Source: Kitasatospora sp. CB01950 (GTDB taxonomy: Bacteria; Actinomycetota; Actinomycetes; Streptomycetales; Streptomycetaceae). From it: a DNA stretch of 64,000 bases. The translations under genes were made by a program, and so were the position numbers. The notes beneath the pieces are model-generated. The model was not told the DNA's origin and did not search any database. It was given only the letters and a program-made list of their open reading frames with translations. The stretch covers positions 1 through 64,000 of the forward strand of contig NZ_LISX01000010.1 of the NCBI RefSeq assembly GCF_001905465.1, read 5' to 3'. Shown in pieces: positions 9,301 through 20,179 of this stretch; position 1 is the first letter of the stretch, and each line of letters starts with the position of its first letter.

Positions 9301-10055
9301 GCCGGGGTGTAGCGGGCGTTCAACCGGATCGAGCGGAGCCGGGCCGCGAACAGTTCGCGCGAGACCCGCTCCAACTTGCCGCGTTCCTGGGCCTCCTGTC
9401 CGAAGCCCTTGACCACCCGGACGCCGCCGACGGCGGCATCCACCACGCCCGCGACCTCGGCCGCCTGCTGCTGGGCCGCCCAGGAGGCGGGGAAGAGGCG
9501 CTTGCGGCTGAGTGTGGACAGCCACCACAGGACCGGGGCCATCACCAGTGCGATCAGGGTGAGCGGTGGCGACAGCCAGAGCATGACCACCACCGACATG
9601 CCGAACATCAGGGCGTAGCCCGTCATCATCGGCATCATCGACAGCAGCCCGTTGACCAGCTGCAGGTCGGAGGTGGCGCGGCCGACCACCTGCCCGATGT
9701 CCAACCGGTCCTGGCGGTGACCGTCGAGTCTGGTCAGCGCGCGGAACAGGTCGGCACGCATGTCGTTCTGGACGTCCACCGCGAGCTGCCCGCCGTAGTA
9801 GCGGCGCATCTGCGTGCACAGGAACACCGCGGCGGCCGCGACCAGCAGCAGCACCGCCCACGGGGTGAGCGGGCGACGGTGCGTGGTGATCACGTCGTCG
9901 ATGATCAGCTTGGTGATGAGCGGGATGATCGCGGTGATCGCCATACCGACGAGCGAGGACCCGAAGGACAGCAACAGGTTGCGACGGTAGCGCCAGCAGT
10001 AGCCGCCGAGCCGGCGGAGCCAGCCTTGCTCTGGGAAACCATGAGTCTCGGGCAT
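6339..10055 (-). CDS. Fused two-unit ABC exporter (TMD-NBD-TMD-NBD)
   Basis: A 1238-residue single chain contains two complete ABC exporter halves. Each half has six predicted membrane helices and a nucleotide-binding domain. NBD1 has Walker A GASGSGKST (~residue 390), signature LSGGQRQR and Walker B ILLLDDATSAVD. NBD2 has Walker A GETGAGKST (~residue 1025), signature LSAGQRQL and Walker B ILLLDEATAALD. NBD1 therefore lacks the catalytic Glu (Asp instead) and NBD2 has an altered signature, giving one degenerate ATP site as in heterodimeric exporters. A Glu/Ala/Pro-rich linker joins the halves. Drug or lipid export is likely; the substrate is unknown. The ATG at 10055 has TAGCAT eight bases upstream and no Shine-Dalgarno, suggesting a leaderless start. 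Confidence 0.9.
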   Translation of the reverse strand: MPETHGFPEQGWLRRLGGYCWRYRRNLLLSFGSSLVGMAITAIIPLITKLIIDDVITTHRRPLTPWAVLLLVAAAAVFLCTQMRRYYGGQLAVDVQNDMRADLFRALTRLDGHRQDRLDIGQVVGRATSDLQLVNGLLSMMPMMTGYALMFGMSVVVMLWLSPPLTLIALVMAPVLWWLSTLSRKRLFPASWAAQQQAAEVAGVVDAAVGGVRVVKGFGQEAQERGKLERVSRELFAARLRSIRLNARYTPAMQAVPALGQVAVLAVGGWLAVRGDVTLGTFVAFSTYLAQMTSPVRFLAMVITVAQQTRAGVERVMQLIDQRPLVTEASDARPLDPDAAVPAGTPALELDQVDFHYRAEEHPEPGSASDGVPVLDGLSLRIAPGETLALVGASGSGKSTVAQLVPRFYDPTFGSVRLFGQDLREVTLDSVRAAIGIVPEESFLFSDTVRTNIAYGHPEATEEQILAAARIAQADGFIRELSDGYDTKVGEQGLTLSGGQRQRIALARAILTDPRILLLDDATSAVDPQVEAEIHDALDSVMAGRTTLLIAHRRSTLQLADRIAVLDAGRLVDIGTHDELTARCPRYRSLITDPDALAAPVPTEPEQGTEAAESRNAAPAAEKPAADAELLAKVAALPPATDTPDVPVEQAEIADPRFNLARLLAPFRRPLLLALLLVALDTAAGLALPVLIRHGIDDGVSKAAIGGVAVAALLALVVVMLDWLVQATESKVSGRTGERVLYTLRLKIFAHLNRLGLDYYERELTGRIMTRMTTDVDSISSFLQTGVVTAVVSLFTFFGIFVALVVIDAGLALVVLMVLPPLIIGTLVFRKKSAQQYQISRDLISTVNADLQENVAGMRIVQAFRRQDANIDRFVERGLAYRHARVKAQLYISVYFPFVQFLSSVASTMVLIVGASRVDHGTLTIGALVAYLLYIDLFFAPVSQLSQIFDGYQQAAVGLGRIRELLRTPTSTPQAEQPVPVGALRGEIAFENVSFAYNGGGEGKPEVLSGIDLHIPAGQTVALVGETGAGKSTLVKLVARFYDATGGTVRVDGTDLTSYDLEGYRHRLGVVPQEAYLFAGTVRDAIAYGHPGASDTEVEAAAKAVGAHDMITRLAGGYQHTVAARGRNLSAGQRQLIALARAELVDPDILLLDEATAALDLATEAAVNHAADRLSGGRTTLVIAHRLTTAERADRVVVLDHGRIVEDGTHTELLDRDGTYAKLWNAFIAEGHPAPVLG

Positions 10056-10063
10056 ATTTAGTG

Positions 10064-10069
10064 ATGCTA
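10064..10069 (-). promoter_or_regulatory. Candidate -10 of the ABC exporter gene (leaderless)
   Basis: TAGCAT on the minus strand (TANNNT) ends eight bases before the ATG at 10055. Together with the absence of a ribosome binding site, this suggests transcription starts at or next to the start codon. Confidence 0.35.
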
Positions 10070-10278
10070 ACCATTCGGCCGATTGAGCGTCCACCGGATT
10101 GGACGGGCGCACAGGAGGCTGAACGGCCGGGGGCCGAGCTTCCTTCCCGTCTTCAGCCTGCCCGCGGCACGCGGTGGTGCGCCTCCTACGGTCGGCTACA
10201 TCCGGATCGTCCGATCGTCCTAGGCGGGGGTGCAGCCGACTACAGCCCGGACCCTGGCTCCACCTGGAAACCCGCAGG

Positions 10279-10950
10279 TCAGACGGCCTGGTTCGACTCC
10301 ACGGCGGCTGCGGCAGCGGCTACGAACGCGCCCTGGGCCAGTGCGCGCAGCAGTGCGGCCATCGCATCCCGGGTCAAGCCTGCCCGCTCGACGGCAAGGT
10401 CCGCCGGGGCAGCCTGTGGTGCGGCACTGTGCGGGGTGGAGTTCAGCAGGCCGAATACCGCGTGCACGGCGGCACGGGCGACCGGCTCCGCTTCGGCGGC
10501 GGCCAGCGGGGCGAAGGCCTCGCGCACCATGGTGACCCACAGCTCGACATAGCCACGCTGCAGCCGGCGGACCCGACGGCGGTCCTCCTCCTTGAGATGG
10601 AGCAGTTCGCGATCGTGCAGGATGATCAGGTCCCGGTCGTCCAGGGCGAAGTCGATGTGCCCGTCGATCAGGGAGTCCAGCGCGGCCTGCGGCCCCGCGG
10701 CCGCGCCGACCCGACGGCGCCCCTCGTCCAGCAGGCGCTCGCTGATGCCGACCAGGAGGTCGGCGAGCATCGCGTCCTTGCCCGCGAAGTGCCGGTAGAG
10801 GCCCGGACCGCTGATGCCCACCGCCTTGCCGATCTCGTCCACCCCGACTCCGAGGAAACCGCGGGCGGCGAACAGCCTGGCGGCCTCCTTCCGGATCTGG
10901 TCACGGCGTGGGAGCACAGGGGCGACGGGGCGGTTGGGCATGCTGCCCAT
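10279..10950 (-). CDS. TetR-family repressor of the acyl-CoA/leucine degradation operon
   Basis: This 223-residue TetR regulator has its HTH in residues ~20-65 (RKEAARLFAARGFLGVGVDEIGKAVGISGPGLYRHFAGKDAML), the standard form. The C-terminal ligand domain is helical and Ala-rich. The gene is divergent from the four-gene acyl-CoA degradation operon, and two 16-bp near-identical palindromes lie between them. It most likely represses that operon, and itself, and responds to an acyl-CoA. In S. coelicolor the equivalent position next to accD1 is also held by a TetR gene. ATG 10950 or 10941 could be the start. Confidence 0.85.
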   Translation of the reverse strand: MGSMPNRPVAPVLPRRDQIRKEAARLFAARGFLGVGVDEIGKAVGISGPGLYRHFAGKDAMLADLLVGISERLLDEGRRRVGAAAGPQAALDSLIDGHIDFALDDRDLIILHDRELLHLKEEDRRRVRRLQRGYVELWVTMVREAFAPLAAAEAEPVARAAVHAVFGLLNSTPHSAAPQAAPADLAVERAGLTRDAMAALLRALAQGAFVAAAAAAVESNQAV

Positions 10951-10963
10951 CGTAGACAGTCGG

Positions 10964-10979
10964 GTTATCGCTGGTTAAC
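10964..10979. promoter_or_regulatory. TetR operator site 1
   Basis: GTTATCGCTGGTTAAC is an imperfect palindrome sharing 13 of 16 bases with site 2. It sits 14 bases upstream of the TetR start codon, so occupancy would also block tetR itself. Confidence 0.6.
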
Positions 10980-10990
10980 CTGGCCACAGA

Positions 10991-11006
10991 GTTAACGCTC
11001 ATTAAC
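10991..11006. promoter_or_regulatory. TetR operator site 2
   Basis: GTTAACGCTCATTAAC has matching GTTAA/TTAAC arms. Its centre is 27 bp from that of site 1, and it lies 65 bp upstream of the carboxyltransferase ATG, as expected for an operator over the operon promoter. Confidence 0.65.
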
Positions 11007-11070
11007 ACGGGCTGGCCGGCTCGCCCTTCGGCCTGCCCCGATCCGATCCGAGGGCAAGGGAGCTCTTGGG

Positions 11071-12783
11071 ATGGTCCCCTCTTCGGCACCGACCTCATCG
11101 CTGTCTCCGGCTTCGCCGCGAGACACCGCCACGCATGCACAGGTACCGCTGTTCGGCGCGGCCGCGGCACCCGCACCTCGTCTGGAGAGCGCGGTCGACC
11201 CGGCGTCGCCCACCGGTCTCGCCAACGCACAGGCCCACCGGGCGCTGGTCGCCGAACTGCGCGAGAAGCTTGCGACGGCGGCCCTCGGCGGCGGCGAGAA
11301 GGCACGCGCCAAGCACACCGCCCGCGGCAAGCTCCTGCCCCGGGAACGGGTGGACACCCTGCTCGACCCCGGCTCGCCCTTCCTGGAGCTGGCCCCCTTG
11401 GCGGCCGACGGCCTGTACGACGGGGCCGCCCCCGCTGCCGGCGTGATCGCCGGCATCGGACGGGTAGCCGGGCGCGAGGTCCTGGTGGTGGCGAACGACG
11501 CCACGGTCAAGGGCGGCACCTACTACCCGATGACGGTCAAGAAGCACCTTCGCGCGCAGGAGGTGGCCCTGGAGAACCGGCTGCCCTGCATTTACCTGGT
11601 GGACTCGGGCGGCGCATTCCTGCCGATGCAGGACGAGGTGTTCCCCGACCGCGACCACTTCGGCCGGATCTTCTACAACCAGGCGCGCCTGTCCGCCGCC
11701 GGGATCCCGCAGATCGCGGCGGTGCTCGGCTCGTGCACCGCGGGTGGCGCCTACGTTCCGGCGATGAGCGACGAGGCGGTGATCGTCCGCAACCAGGGCA
11801 CCATCTTCCTCGGCGGCCCGCCGCTGGTGAAGGCCGCCACCGGCGAGGTGGTGACCGCCGAGGAACTCGGCGGCGGCGACCTGCACTCGCGCACGTCCGG
11901 CGTGACGGACCACCTGGCGGAGGACGACGCGCACGCGCTCTCCATCGTCCGCACCATCGTGGCCGGGCTCGGCCCGCGCGCCGCCAAGCCCTGGCCGCTC
12001 GCCCCGGTCGAGCCGCCCGCCGTCGACCCGGCCGGACTGTACGGCGCGGTGCCGGTGGACCCGCGCACTCCTTATGACGTGCGCGAGGTGATCGCCCGGC
12101 TGGTCGACGGCAGCCGCTTCGCCGAGTTCAAGGCGGAGTACGGGACCACCCTGGTGACCGGGTTCGCCCGCATCCACGGCCACCCGGTCGGCATCGTCGC
12201 CAACAACGGCGTCCTGTTCGCCGAGTCCGCGCTCAAGGGCGCGCACTTCATCGAGTTGTGCGACCAGCGGGGCATCCCCCTCCTCTTCCTGCAGAACATC
12301 ACGGGCTTCATGGTGGGTCGCCAGTACGAGGCCGGCGGCATCGCCAAGCACGGCGCCAAGATGGTCACCGCGGTGGCCTGCACCCGGGTGCCGAAGCTGA
12401 CGGTGGTGATCGGCGGTTCCTACGGCGCGGGCAACTACTCGATGTGCGGCCGGGCCTACTCGCCTCGCTTCCTGTGGATGTGGCCGAACGCGAAGATCTC
12501 CGTCATGGGCGGGGAGCAGGCTGCCTCGGTGCTGGCCACCGTCCGCCGCGACCAGTTCGAGGCCCGCGGCGAGGACTGGCCGATCGAGGCCGAGGACGAG
12601 TTCAAGCGCCCGGTCCGCGAGCAGTACGAGCGGCAGGGCAACGCGTACTACGCCACCGCACGGCTGTGGGACGACGGCGTGATCGACCCCATGCAGACCC
12701 GTACCGTGCTCGGCCTGGCGCTCACCGCCTGCGCCAACGCCCCGCTCGCCGAACCCCGCCCGTACGGGGTCTTCCGAATGTGA
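11071..12783 (+). CDS. accD1: Methylcrotonoyl-CoA carboxylase-type carboxyltransferase (beta) subunit
   Basis: This 570-residue biotin-dependent acyl-CoA carboxyltransferase transfers CO2 from carboxybiotin to an acyl-CoA. The order of genes (carboxyltransferase, biotin carboxylase, HMG-CoA lyase, acyl-CoA dehydrogenase) points to 3-methylcrotonyl-CoA in leucine breakdown. Family segments visible are [23 protein letters not shown], the oxyanion region [42 protein letters not shown] and [27 protein letters not shown]. The start has GGGAG eight bases upstream. It is the first gene of the operon behind the TetR operators. Confidence 0.9.
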   Translation: MVPSSAPTSSLSPASPRDTATHAQVPLFGAAAAPAPRLESAVDPASPTGLANAQAHRALVAELREKLATAALGGGEKARAKHTARGKLLPRERVDTLLDPGSPFLELAPLAADGLYDGAAPAAGVIAGIGRVAGREVLVVANDATVKGGTYYPMTVKKHLRAQEVALENRLPCIYLVDSGGAFLPMQDEVFPDRDHFGRIFYNQARLSAAGIPQIAAVLGSCTAGGAYVPAMSDEAVIVRNQGTIFLGGPPLVKAATGEVVTAEELGGGDLHSRTSGVTDHLAEDDAHALSIVRTIVAGLGPRAAKPWPLAPVEPPAVDPAGLYGAVPVDPRTPYDVREVIARLVDGSRFAEFKAEYGTTLVTGFARIHGHPVGIVANNGVLFAESALKGAHFIELCDQRGIPLLFLQNITGFMVGRQYEAGGIAKHGAKMVTAVACTRVPKLTVVIGGSYGAGNYSMCGRAYSPRFLWMWPNAKISVMGGEQAASVLATVRRDQFEARGEDWPIEAEDEFKRPVREQYERQGNAYYATARLWDDGVIDPMQTRTVLGLALTACANAPLAEPRPYGVFRM

Positions 12784-12877
12784 CGCCCCACCGGAGGGCC
12801 GAGCCACGGACCGGTCACCGCTTCTGAAGCATCGTCATCTCGCTCACTCGTTCCTCTCGCAACGGAGGCACACCTCC

Positions 12878-15075
<2,198 letters not shown>

Positions 15076-15079
<4 letters not shown>

Positions 15080-16071
15080 CCACCGCTCCCGACCGGGCCG
15101 CGCCCGAGCCGACCGTGCTGGCGCTCGGTCTGCCGGACACCGTGCGCGACCCCGACCTGCCCGCGCGAGTGCGAATCCACGAGGTCGGCGCCCGCGACGG
15201 GCTGCAGAACGAGAGCGGCCTCGTCCCCGTCGAGGTCAAGGCGGAGTTCATCGCCCGACTCGCCGCCGCCGGGCTGCGCACCGTGGAGGCCACCAGCTTC
15301 GTCCACCCCAAGTGGGTGCCGCAGCTGGCCGACGCCGAGGAGCTGATGCCTCGGTTGGCCGAGCTGCCCGCGCGGTATCCGGGCCTGCGCCTGCCCGTCC
15401 TGGTGCCCAACGAGCGCGGCCTGAACCGGGCGCTGGCTCACCACGCCGGTGAGATCGCGGTGTTCGCCAGCGCCACCGAGACGTTCGCGCAGCGCAACCT
15501 CAACCGCTCGGCGGACGAGGCGATGGCCATGTTCCGGCCGGTGGTCGAACGTGCCACGGCTGCGGGCGTCCCGGTGCGCGGATACCTGTCGATGTGCTTC
15601 GGCGACCCGTGGGAGGGCCCCGTCCCGATCGCCCAGGTGGTCCGACACGGCGTGACTCTGCTGGAGATGGGTTGCACCGAGCTGAGCCTCGGCGACACCA
15701 TCGGCGTCGCGACGCCCGGCCAGGTCAAGGCGCTGATCGACGAGTTCACTCGATCCGGCGTACCGGTCGACCGGATCGCAGTGCACTTCCACGACACCTA
15801 CGGGCAGGCACTGGCGAACACCCTGGCCGCGCTCCGCTCCGGCGTGACCATCGTGGACTCCTCCGCCGGCGGGCTCGGCGGCTGCCCGTACGCCAAGAGC
15901 GCGACCGGCAACCTGGCGACCGAGGACCTGGTCTGGATGCTGCACGGCCTGGGCATCGAGACCGGCATCGACCTGGCGGCGCTCGCCGACACCAGCGGCT
16001 GGATGGCGCGCCACCTCGGCCGCCCCAGCCCCTCGCGGACCGTCCGCGCCCTGCTCGGGCCCACGGCCTGA
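15076..16071 (+). CDS. hmgL: Hydroxymethylglutaryl-CoA lyase
   Basis: This 331-residue DRE-TIM metallolyase cleaves HMG-CoA to acetyl-CoA and acetoacetate, the last step of leucine degradation. Key motifs are VGARDGLQNE (metal/substrate Asp and Arg), EATSFVHPKWVPQLADAEE, HFHDTYGQALAN (metal-binding His) and the signature GGLGGCPYAKSATGN with the catalytic Cys near residue 270. It starts inside the stop of the biotin carboxylase gene. Its presence confirms the operon is for leucine/isovalerate rather than propionate carboxylation. Confidence 0.93.
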
Positions 16072-16129
16072 CCTCTGACTCCACCACCCCCGCCCGGCCC
16101 ACCAGGCCTCGATCCCAGGAGGATCACCC

Positions 16130-17320
16130 GTGCTCGACCACCGGCTGAGCAGTGACTACGAGGATCTCCGCCGCACCGTCGCGGAGTTTGCCAACGACGT
16201 GGTTGCGCCGAAAATCGGCGAATACTACGAGCAGAATGAATTCCCGTACGAAATTATTCGGGAAATGGGGCGGATGGGCCTGTTCGGGCTGCCCTTCCCC
16301 GAGGAGTACGGTGGCATGGGCGGTGACTATTTCGCGCTCTGCCTGGTCCTGGAGGAACTGGCACGGGTCGATTCCTCGGTCGCGATCACCCTGGAGGCGG
16401 CGGTCTCGCTCGGTGCCATGCCGATCCACCTCTTCGGCACCGAGGAGCAGAAGCGCGAGTGGCTGCCGAAGTTGACGTCCGGGCAGATGCTCGGCGCGTT
16501 CGGTCTCACCGAGCCCGAGGGTGGCACGGACGCCGGCGGAACCCGCACCACCGCCCGCTACGACGAGGCCACCGACGAGTGGGTGATCAACGGCAGCAAA
16601 TGCTTCATCACCAATTCCGGAACCGATATCACCGGGCTGGTGACCGTCACCGCGCTGACCGAACCGATCACACATTCGAGTGACGAAGGTGTAAACAACT
16701 CGCCCACGAGGGAGATCTCCTCCATTATCGTCCCCACTGGAACTCCCGGGTTCCAGGTTTCGAAGAAGTACTCGAAGGTCGGGTGGAACGCCTCCGACAC
16801 CCGCGAACTGTCCTTCACCGATTGCCGAGTTCCCGCGGCCAACCTGCTCGGTCGCCGGGGCCGCGGCTACGCCCAGTTCCTTCGCATCCTCGACGAGGGC
16901 CGCATCGCCATCGCGGCTCTGGCCACCGGCCTGGCCCAGGGGTGCGTCGACCAGTCGCTGTCCTACGCCGCCACTCGCCGCGCCTTCGGCCGGCCGATCG
17001 GCGCCAACCAGGTCATCCAGTTCAAGCTCGCCGACATGGAGATGCGCGCACACACCTCCCGCCTGGCCTGGCGGGACGCCGCCTCCCGGCTGCTGCACTC
17101 CGAGCCCTTCAAGAAGGAGGCAGCCATTGCCAAGCTCTACGCCTCCGAGGCCGCGGTCGACAACGCGCGCGAGGCGACCCAGATCCACGGTGGCTACGGC
17201 TTCATGAACGAGTACCCGGTCGCCAGGTTCTGGCGCGACTGCAAGATCCTGGAGATCGGCGAGGGCACCTCGGAGGTCCAGCGGATGCTGATCGCGCGCG
17301 AGCTCGGCGTGAACTCCTGA
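16130..17320 (+). CDS. acdH: Branched/short-chain acyl-CoA dehydrogenase (AcdH type)
   Basis: This 396-residue flavoprotein performs alpha,beta-dehydrogenation of acyl-CoAs, here probably isovaleryl- or other branched acyl-CoA, passing electrons to ETF. FAD/substrate motifs are FGLTEPEGGTDAGGTRTTA, WVINGSKCFITNSGTDI and RRAFGRPIGANQVIQF. A Glu occupies the MCAD-type catalytic position in GEGTSEVQR (residue ~378), unlike true isovaleryl-CoA dehydrogenases, which place their base elsewhere. A Ser/Asn-rich loop (THSSDEGVNNSPTR) sits where homologs usually have a short Gly-rich turn. AcdH of S. coelicolor and S. avermitilis has the same neighbourhood and supplies branched starter units for macrolides. 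Confidence 0.9.
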   Translation: MLDHRLSSDYEDLRRTVAEFANDVVAPKIGEYYEQNEFPYEIIREMGRMGLFGLPFPEEYGGMGGDYFALCLVLEELARVDSSVAITLEAAVSLGAMPIHLFGTEEQKREWLPKLTSGQMLGAFGLTEPEGGTDAGGTRTTARYDEATDEWVINGSKCFITNSGTDITGLVTVTALTEPITHSSDEGVNNSPTREISSIIVPTGTPGFQVSKKYSKVGWNASDTRELSFTDCRVPAANLLGRRGRGYAQFLRILDEGRIAIAALATGLAQGCVDQSLSYAATRRAFGRPIGANQVIQFKLADMEMRAHTSRLAWRDAASRLLHSEPFKKEAAIAKLYASEAAVDNAREATQIHGGYGFMNEYPVARFWRDCKILEIGEGTSEVQRMLIARELGVNS

Positions 17321-17415
17321 ACTCCACCCGCTGACCGGTCCTCCTGACGGCCCGGCACCTGCAGGCCGGTCCGGACCGCCGCATCCCGGATCCACCCGCA
17401 GGCCGGTTCGCCGGG

Positions 17416-18225
17416 TCAGGGCTGGAACAGCAACGGCGGCAGAGCCGACGTCCTGGCGTCGGTGTCGATCTGGTCGAAGCGCTCCAACGCCAGTTGGAAC
17501 GCGGTCGGTTGGATCCGCACCGCGCCGGAGAACGGTCCGCTCATCACCGCCACCATGCTCACCCCGAACGCCACGGAGGCACCCACGAAGCACATCAGCA
17601 TCAGATTCCGCGTGGTCGCCATCAGCCCGATCACCGACGGTGTGGCCAGGACGAACACTGCGCCCACCAGCAGCCCACCGATCGCCACCACCGGCACGGA
17701 GGCACGAATATCGCCGAGCCGTGCGTTCCGCATGGAGTTGACGTCGGACAGACTGTGCAACACGTCGGTCCGCGCGGTCGTCTCCGCAGCGGTCTGCACC
17801 GCGGCGTGATCGACTGCGGCCTGCACCTGGTCGACCGCCTGCCAGGCGACCTGACTGCCGGTGTTGTGCTGCATTGCCGCCCACTCGTCGTCGATCACCA
17901 CCCTGGTGTAGTTCCGCAGCAGGTCCCGCACCTGCGCCCGGTCGGCGGCCGGGAGGCCGCCGGCGTTCCAGTAGGCCTCCGCGAGAGCCCGTGACTCCTC
18001 GTAGGTGTGCTGGCGGGCCGAGTTCATCTGCTGCCAGGTGCCGGCGATGCTGAAGCCGAGGAAAAGCGCGAAGAAGCCGAGGATCGCCGCCCCTGCGAAG
18101 GACAGTGCCTGCGGTGTCGTGGACCCCTCCCGCGCCCGCTGGGTCCGCCCCAGCAGCAGGCCGATCACCAGCGCGAGCACCGCACCCGACACGGCGGCAA
18201 TGGCGACGATCAGCATCGCCACCAC
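17416..18225 (-). CDS. DUF4239-family membrane protein
   Basis: This 269-residue integral membrane protein has helices near residues 2-25, 43-65, 178-200 and 206-228. A hydrophilic segment (roughly 66-175) contains AQVRDLLRNYTRVVIDDEWAAM, typical of the bestrophin-like DUF4239 family. No biochemical role is established for the family. The C-terminus ends ALPPLLFQP. It is convergent with acdH and probably monocistronic. Confidence 0.7.
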   Translation of the reverse strand: MVAMLIVAIAAVSGAVLALVIGLLLGRTQRAREGSTTPQALSFAGAAILGFFALFLGFSIAGTWQQMNSARQHTYEESRALAEAYWNAGGLPAADRAQVRDLLRNYTRVVIDDEWAAMQHNTGSQVAWQAVDQVQAAVDHAAVQTAAETTARTDVLHSLSDVNSMRNARLGDIRASVPVVAIGGLLVGAVFVLATPSVIGLMATTRNLMLMCFVGASVAFGVSMVAVMSGPFSGAVRIQPTAFQLALERFDQIDTDARTSALPPLLFQP

Positions 18226-18424
18226 CGGTCCCCGCTGCCCGGAACACCCGACGCGGCATCGGGCCTGCCGTGGGTCGTCACGGCCGCCGGTCGAACGGCG
18301 AACGCGCCCTGGCGTTCTTCCTCGCTCCTTGACTCGACAACAGTTGCGCCATCGACAGCCCAGCGCATGGCCGGATGGACAGCGGGCCCGCCACCGACCA
18401 GTCGAATCACCTCACCGCGCGCGC

Positions 18425-20179
18425 TCACCGTCGCCACCGGCCCCGAACGGAGAACGCTGCTGCCAGCACACACAACACAGGAAGGAGGATCACCAGCAGC
18501 AGCACCATCACCCCGGTGATGTCCCAGGGGTTTTCCTCGCCCTCCTGCGGCGCCCAGTCCTCGTCCCCGTTCGCCAGCGCTTGCCCGCCGGGTGACGGCC
18601 CGCCGGCGGACGCGCCTGCTCCAGGGCTCGCCACTGTATTCGTCCCCTCGCTCCGCCCGGAAGTCGCGCCCGGAATCGGACCGGACGCCGCTCCACCTCC
18701 CGGCTGCCCCCCGCCCGGGTTCACCTGACCGACCCCAACGAGGTTGCCGCTGAGCCCAGTTGAGGACCCAAGCGTTCCCGGTGCGGCAAAGGGCGAGGCC
18801 GGCAACGCGAACGCCGCGCCACCGGGGATCAGCGCCGGTGCCGCCCCTGGCAGGAACGGCGTCAGCACCTGGGCTGCGGGGGCCACTGCTGCGGGCTGCC
18901 CGGGTGCGGCAGCAGCAGCCCCGCCAGCCGGGATGGGTACGGGAAGCAGTCCGGCCGGTGCCGCCGCTCCGGCCACTGCGGCGGCACCTCCTGCCCCCAG
19001 GGCGGCAGCACCAGGGGCCCCGACCGCACCCGCACCCGCCGCACCAGCGCCCGTGGCGGTGCCGGTGCCGGTGCCGCCGACAACCCCTGGAGCCGCGCCC
19101 GCGCCCGCACCCGCACCGACGCCTGCCCCAGCACCGGCGCCCGTGCCCGCACCCACGCCTGCGCCTGCGCCTGCGCCTGCGCCTGGGACGGTTCCTCCGC
19201 CGGGCGCGGTGGGTGCTCCTGCGGGTGCCGTGGCGGGAGGCGCGGGACTGAGTCCGTCGTAGGATCCGGGCGCATCGGCGGAGACCCGGCGAGGCCCCTG
19301 GAGGGCGCCGTCCGGTCCGACGGTCGCGTCGTCCGCCAGGCCGTCGGCGTGCGCTGTGCCGGTCTGGTGGCCTGGATGGGCGGTACCGCCGGCTTGGCAC
19401 TCGACGCCCTGTCCGGGGGTGAGGGTGTGGCCGCCGTCGGGGCCCGCGCAGCTCACGGCTCCGACGCCGGGCAGCCCCTCGACCACGGAGACGTCGGTGA
19501 TCGGGACATCACCGAACGCCTCCAGGAGGTAGCGGAGTTCAACGGTTCCCCCGACCTCGGTCAGCGCTCTCGGCGCGGCACGACGGGTGCCGGCGGCCTG
19601 CTCCGGTACCGCCTCCGGCACGGACCTGAGGCTGCGGGCCAGGCCTGTGCCAGTGGGCGCTCCCAGTCGGATGAGGCTGAGGCCCGCAGTGATGCCCAGG
19701 TAGCCGGCGGATGCGTCGGCGTGGGCCTGGGGCAACTGATTGGGGGCCTCGGCGGTGGCAGTGACCTGAGCGGCCTGGGCGCCGCCGACGACGGTGAAGG
19801 AGGCGGTGCAGTCGAGGCTGCCGCCCGGCGGGATGCTTCGACCGGATTCGCACGAGGCTTGTCCGCCCGGCAGTTGAGGGTCGTTCAGCACGATGTCGGT
19901 CAGCTGGTACTCGGCGTGGTTGGTGAGGTGGTAGGCCCGACTGGCCACCTCGTCGGCGCGGAGCCGCACGTTGAGGTCAGTACTGGTGTTGGTGCTGACG
20001 CTGAGGGTCAGGGCGTCGTGCACCTCCCCGCCTCGGGTGGTGCCAGGTTCCGATGTCCAAGCACCGAGGGCGGCCGGCACCAAGAGAGCTGCTCCGAGTA
20101 AGGGCGACATGGGACAGCGGGCAGCGCTCGCTGCCGCACGCCATCTGGCGGCCCGTAGGCCGATATGACGATGGGTCAC
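18425..20179 (-). CDS. Gly/Ala-rich cell-surface protein with C-terminal membrane anchor
   Basis: This 584-residue protein has an N-terminal signal-like helix (SPLLGAALLVPAALGAW). Two Ig-like extracellular modules of the DUF11/DUF7507 type follow: the first around HLTNHAEYQLTDIVLNDPQ to GSLDCTASFTV, the second around VELRYLLEAFGDVPITDVSVV to LTPGQGVECQA. Next comes a ~200-residue Gly/Ala/Pro-rich stretch with GAGAGA runs, and finally an acidic patch and one membrane helix (VMVLLLVILLPVLCVLAAAF) with a basic tail. It is probably anchored with its modules outside. The specific role is unknown; the repeats resemble silk- or elastin-like spacers that span the wall. Confidence 0.6.
   Translation of the reverse strand: MTHRHIGLRAARWRAAASAARCPMSPLLGAALLVPAALGAWTSEPGTTRGGEVHDALTLSVSTNTSTDLNVRLRADEVASRAYHLTNHAEYQLTDIVLNDPQLPGGQASCESGRSIPPGGSLDCTASFTVVGGAQAAQVTATAEAPNQLPQAHADASAGYLGITAGLSLIRLGAPTGTGLARSLRSVPEAVPEQAAGTRRAAPRALTEVGGTVELRYLLEAFGDVPITDVSVVEGLPGVGAVSCAGPDGGHTLTPGQGVECQAGGTAHPGHQTGTAHADGLADDATVGPDGALQGPRRVSADAPGSYDGLSPAPPATAPAGAPTAPGGGTVPGAGAGAGAGVGAGTGAGAGAGVGAGAGAGAAPGVVGGTGTGTATGAGAAGAGAVGAPGAAALGAGGAAAVAGAAAPAGLLPVPIPAGGAAAAAPGQPAAVAPAAQVLTPFLPGAAPALIPGGAAFALPASPFAAPGTLGSSTGLSGNLVGVGQVNPGGGQPGGGAASGPIPGATSGRSEGTNTVASPGAGASAGGPSPGGQALANGDEDWAPQEGEENPWDITGVMVLLLVILLPVLCVLAAAFSVRGRWRR
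19091..19187 (-). repeat. Degenerate 6-bp coding repeat (Gly-Ala run)
   Basis: Tandem GCGCCT/GCACCC-type hexamers encode alternating Gly-Ala/Gly-Val in the surface protein. The repeat is likely prone to slippage. Confidence 0.8.

Noticed and set aside
6360-10061. A 1233-codon plus-strand open frame opposite the ABC exporter
   Set aside because: It is Val/Asp/Gly/Gln-rich nonsense caused by GC-biased codons on the other strand. The minus strand has full ABC motifs.
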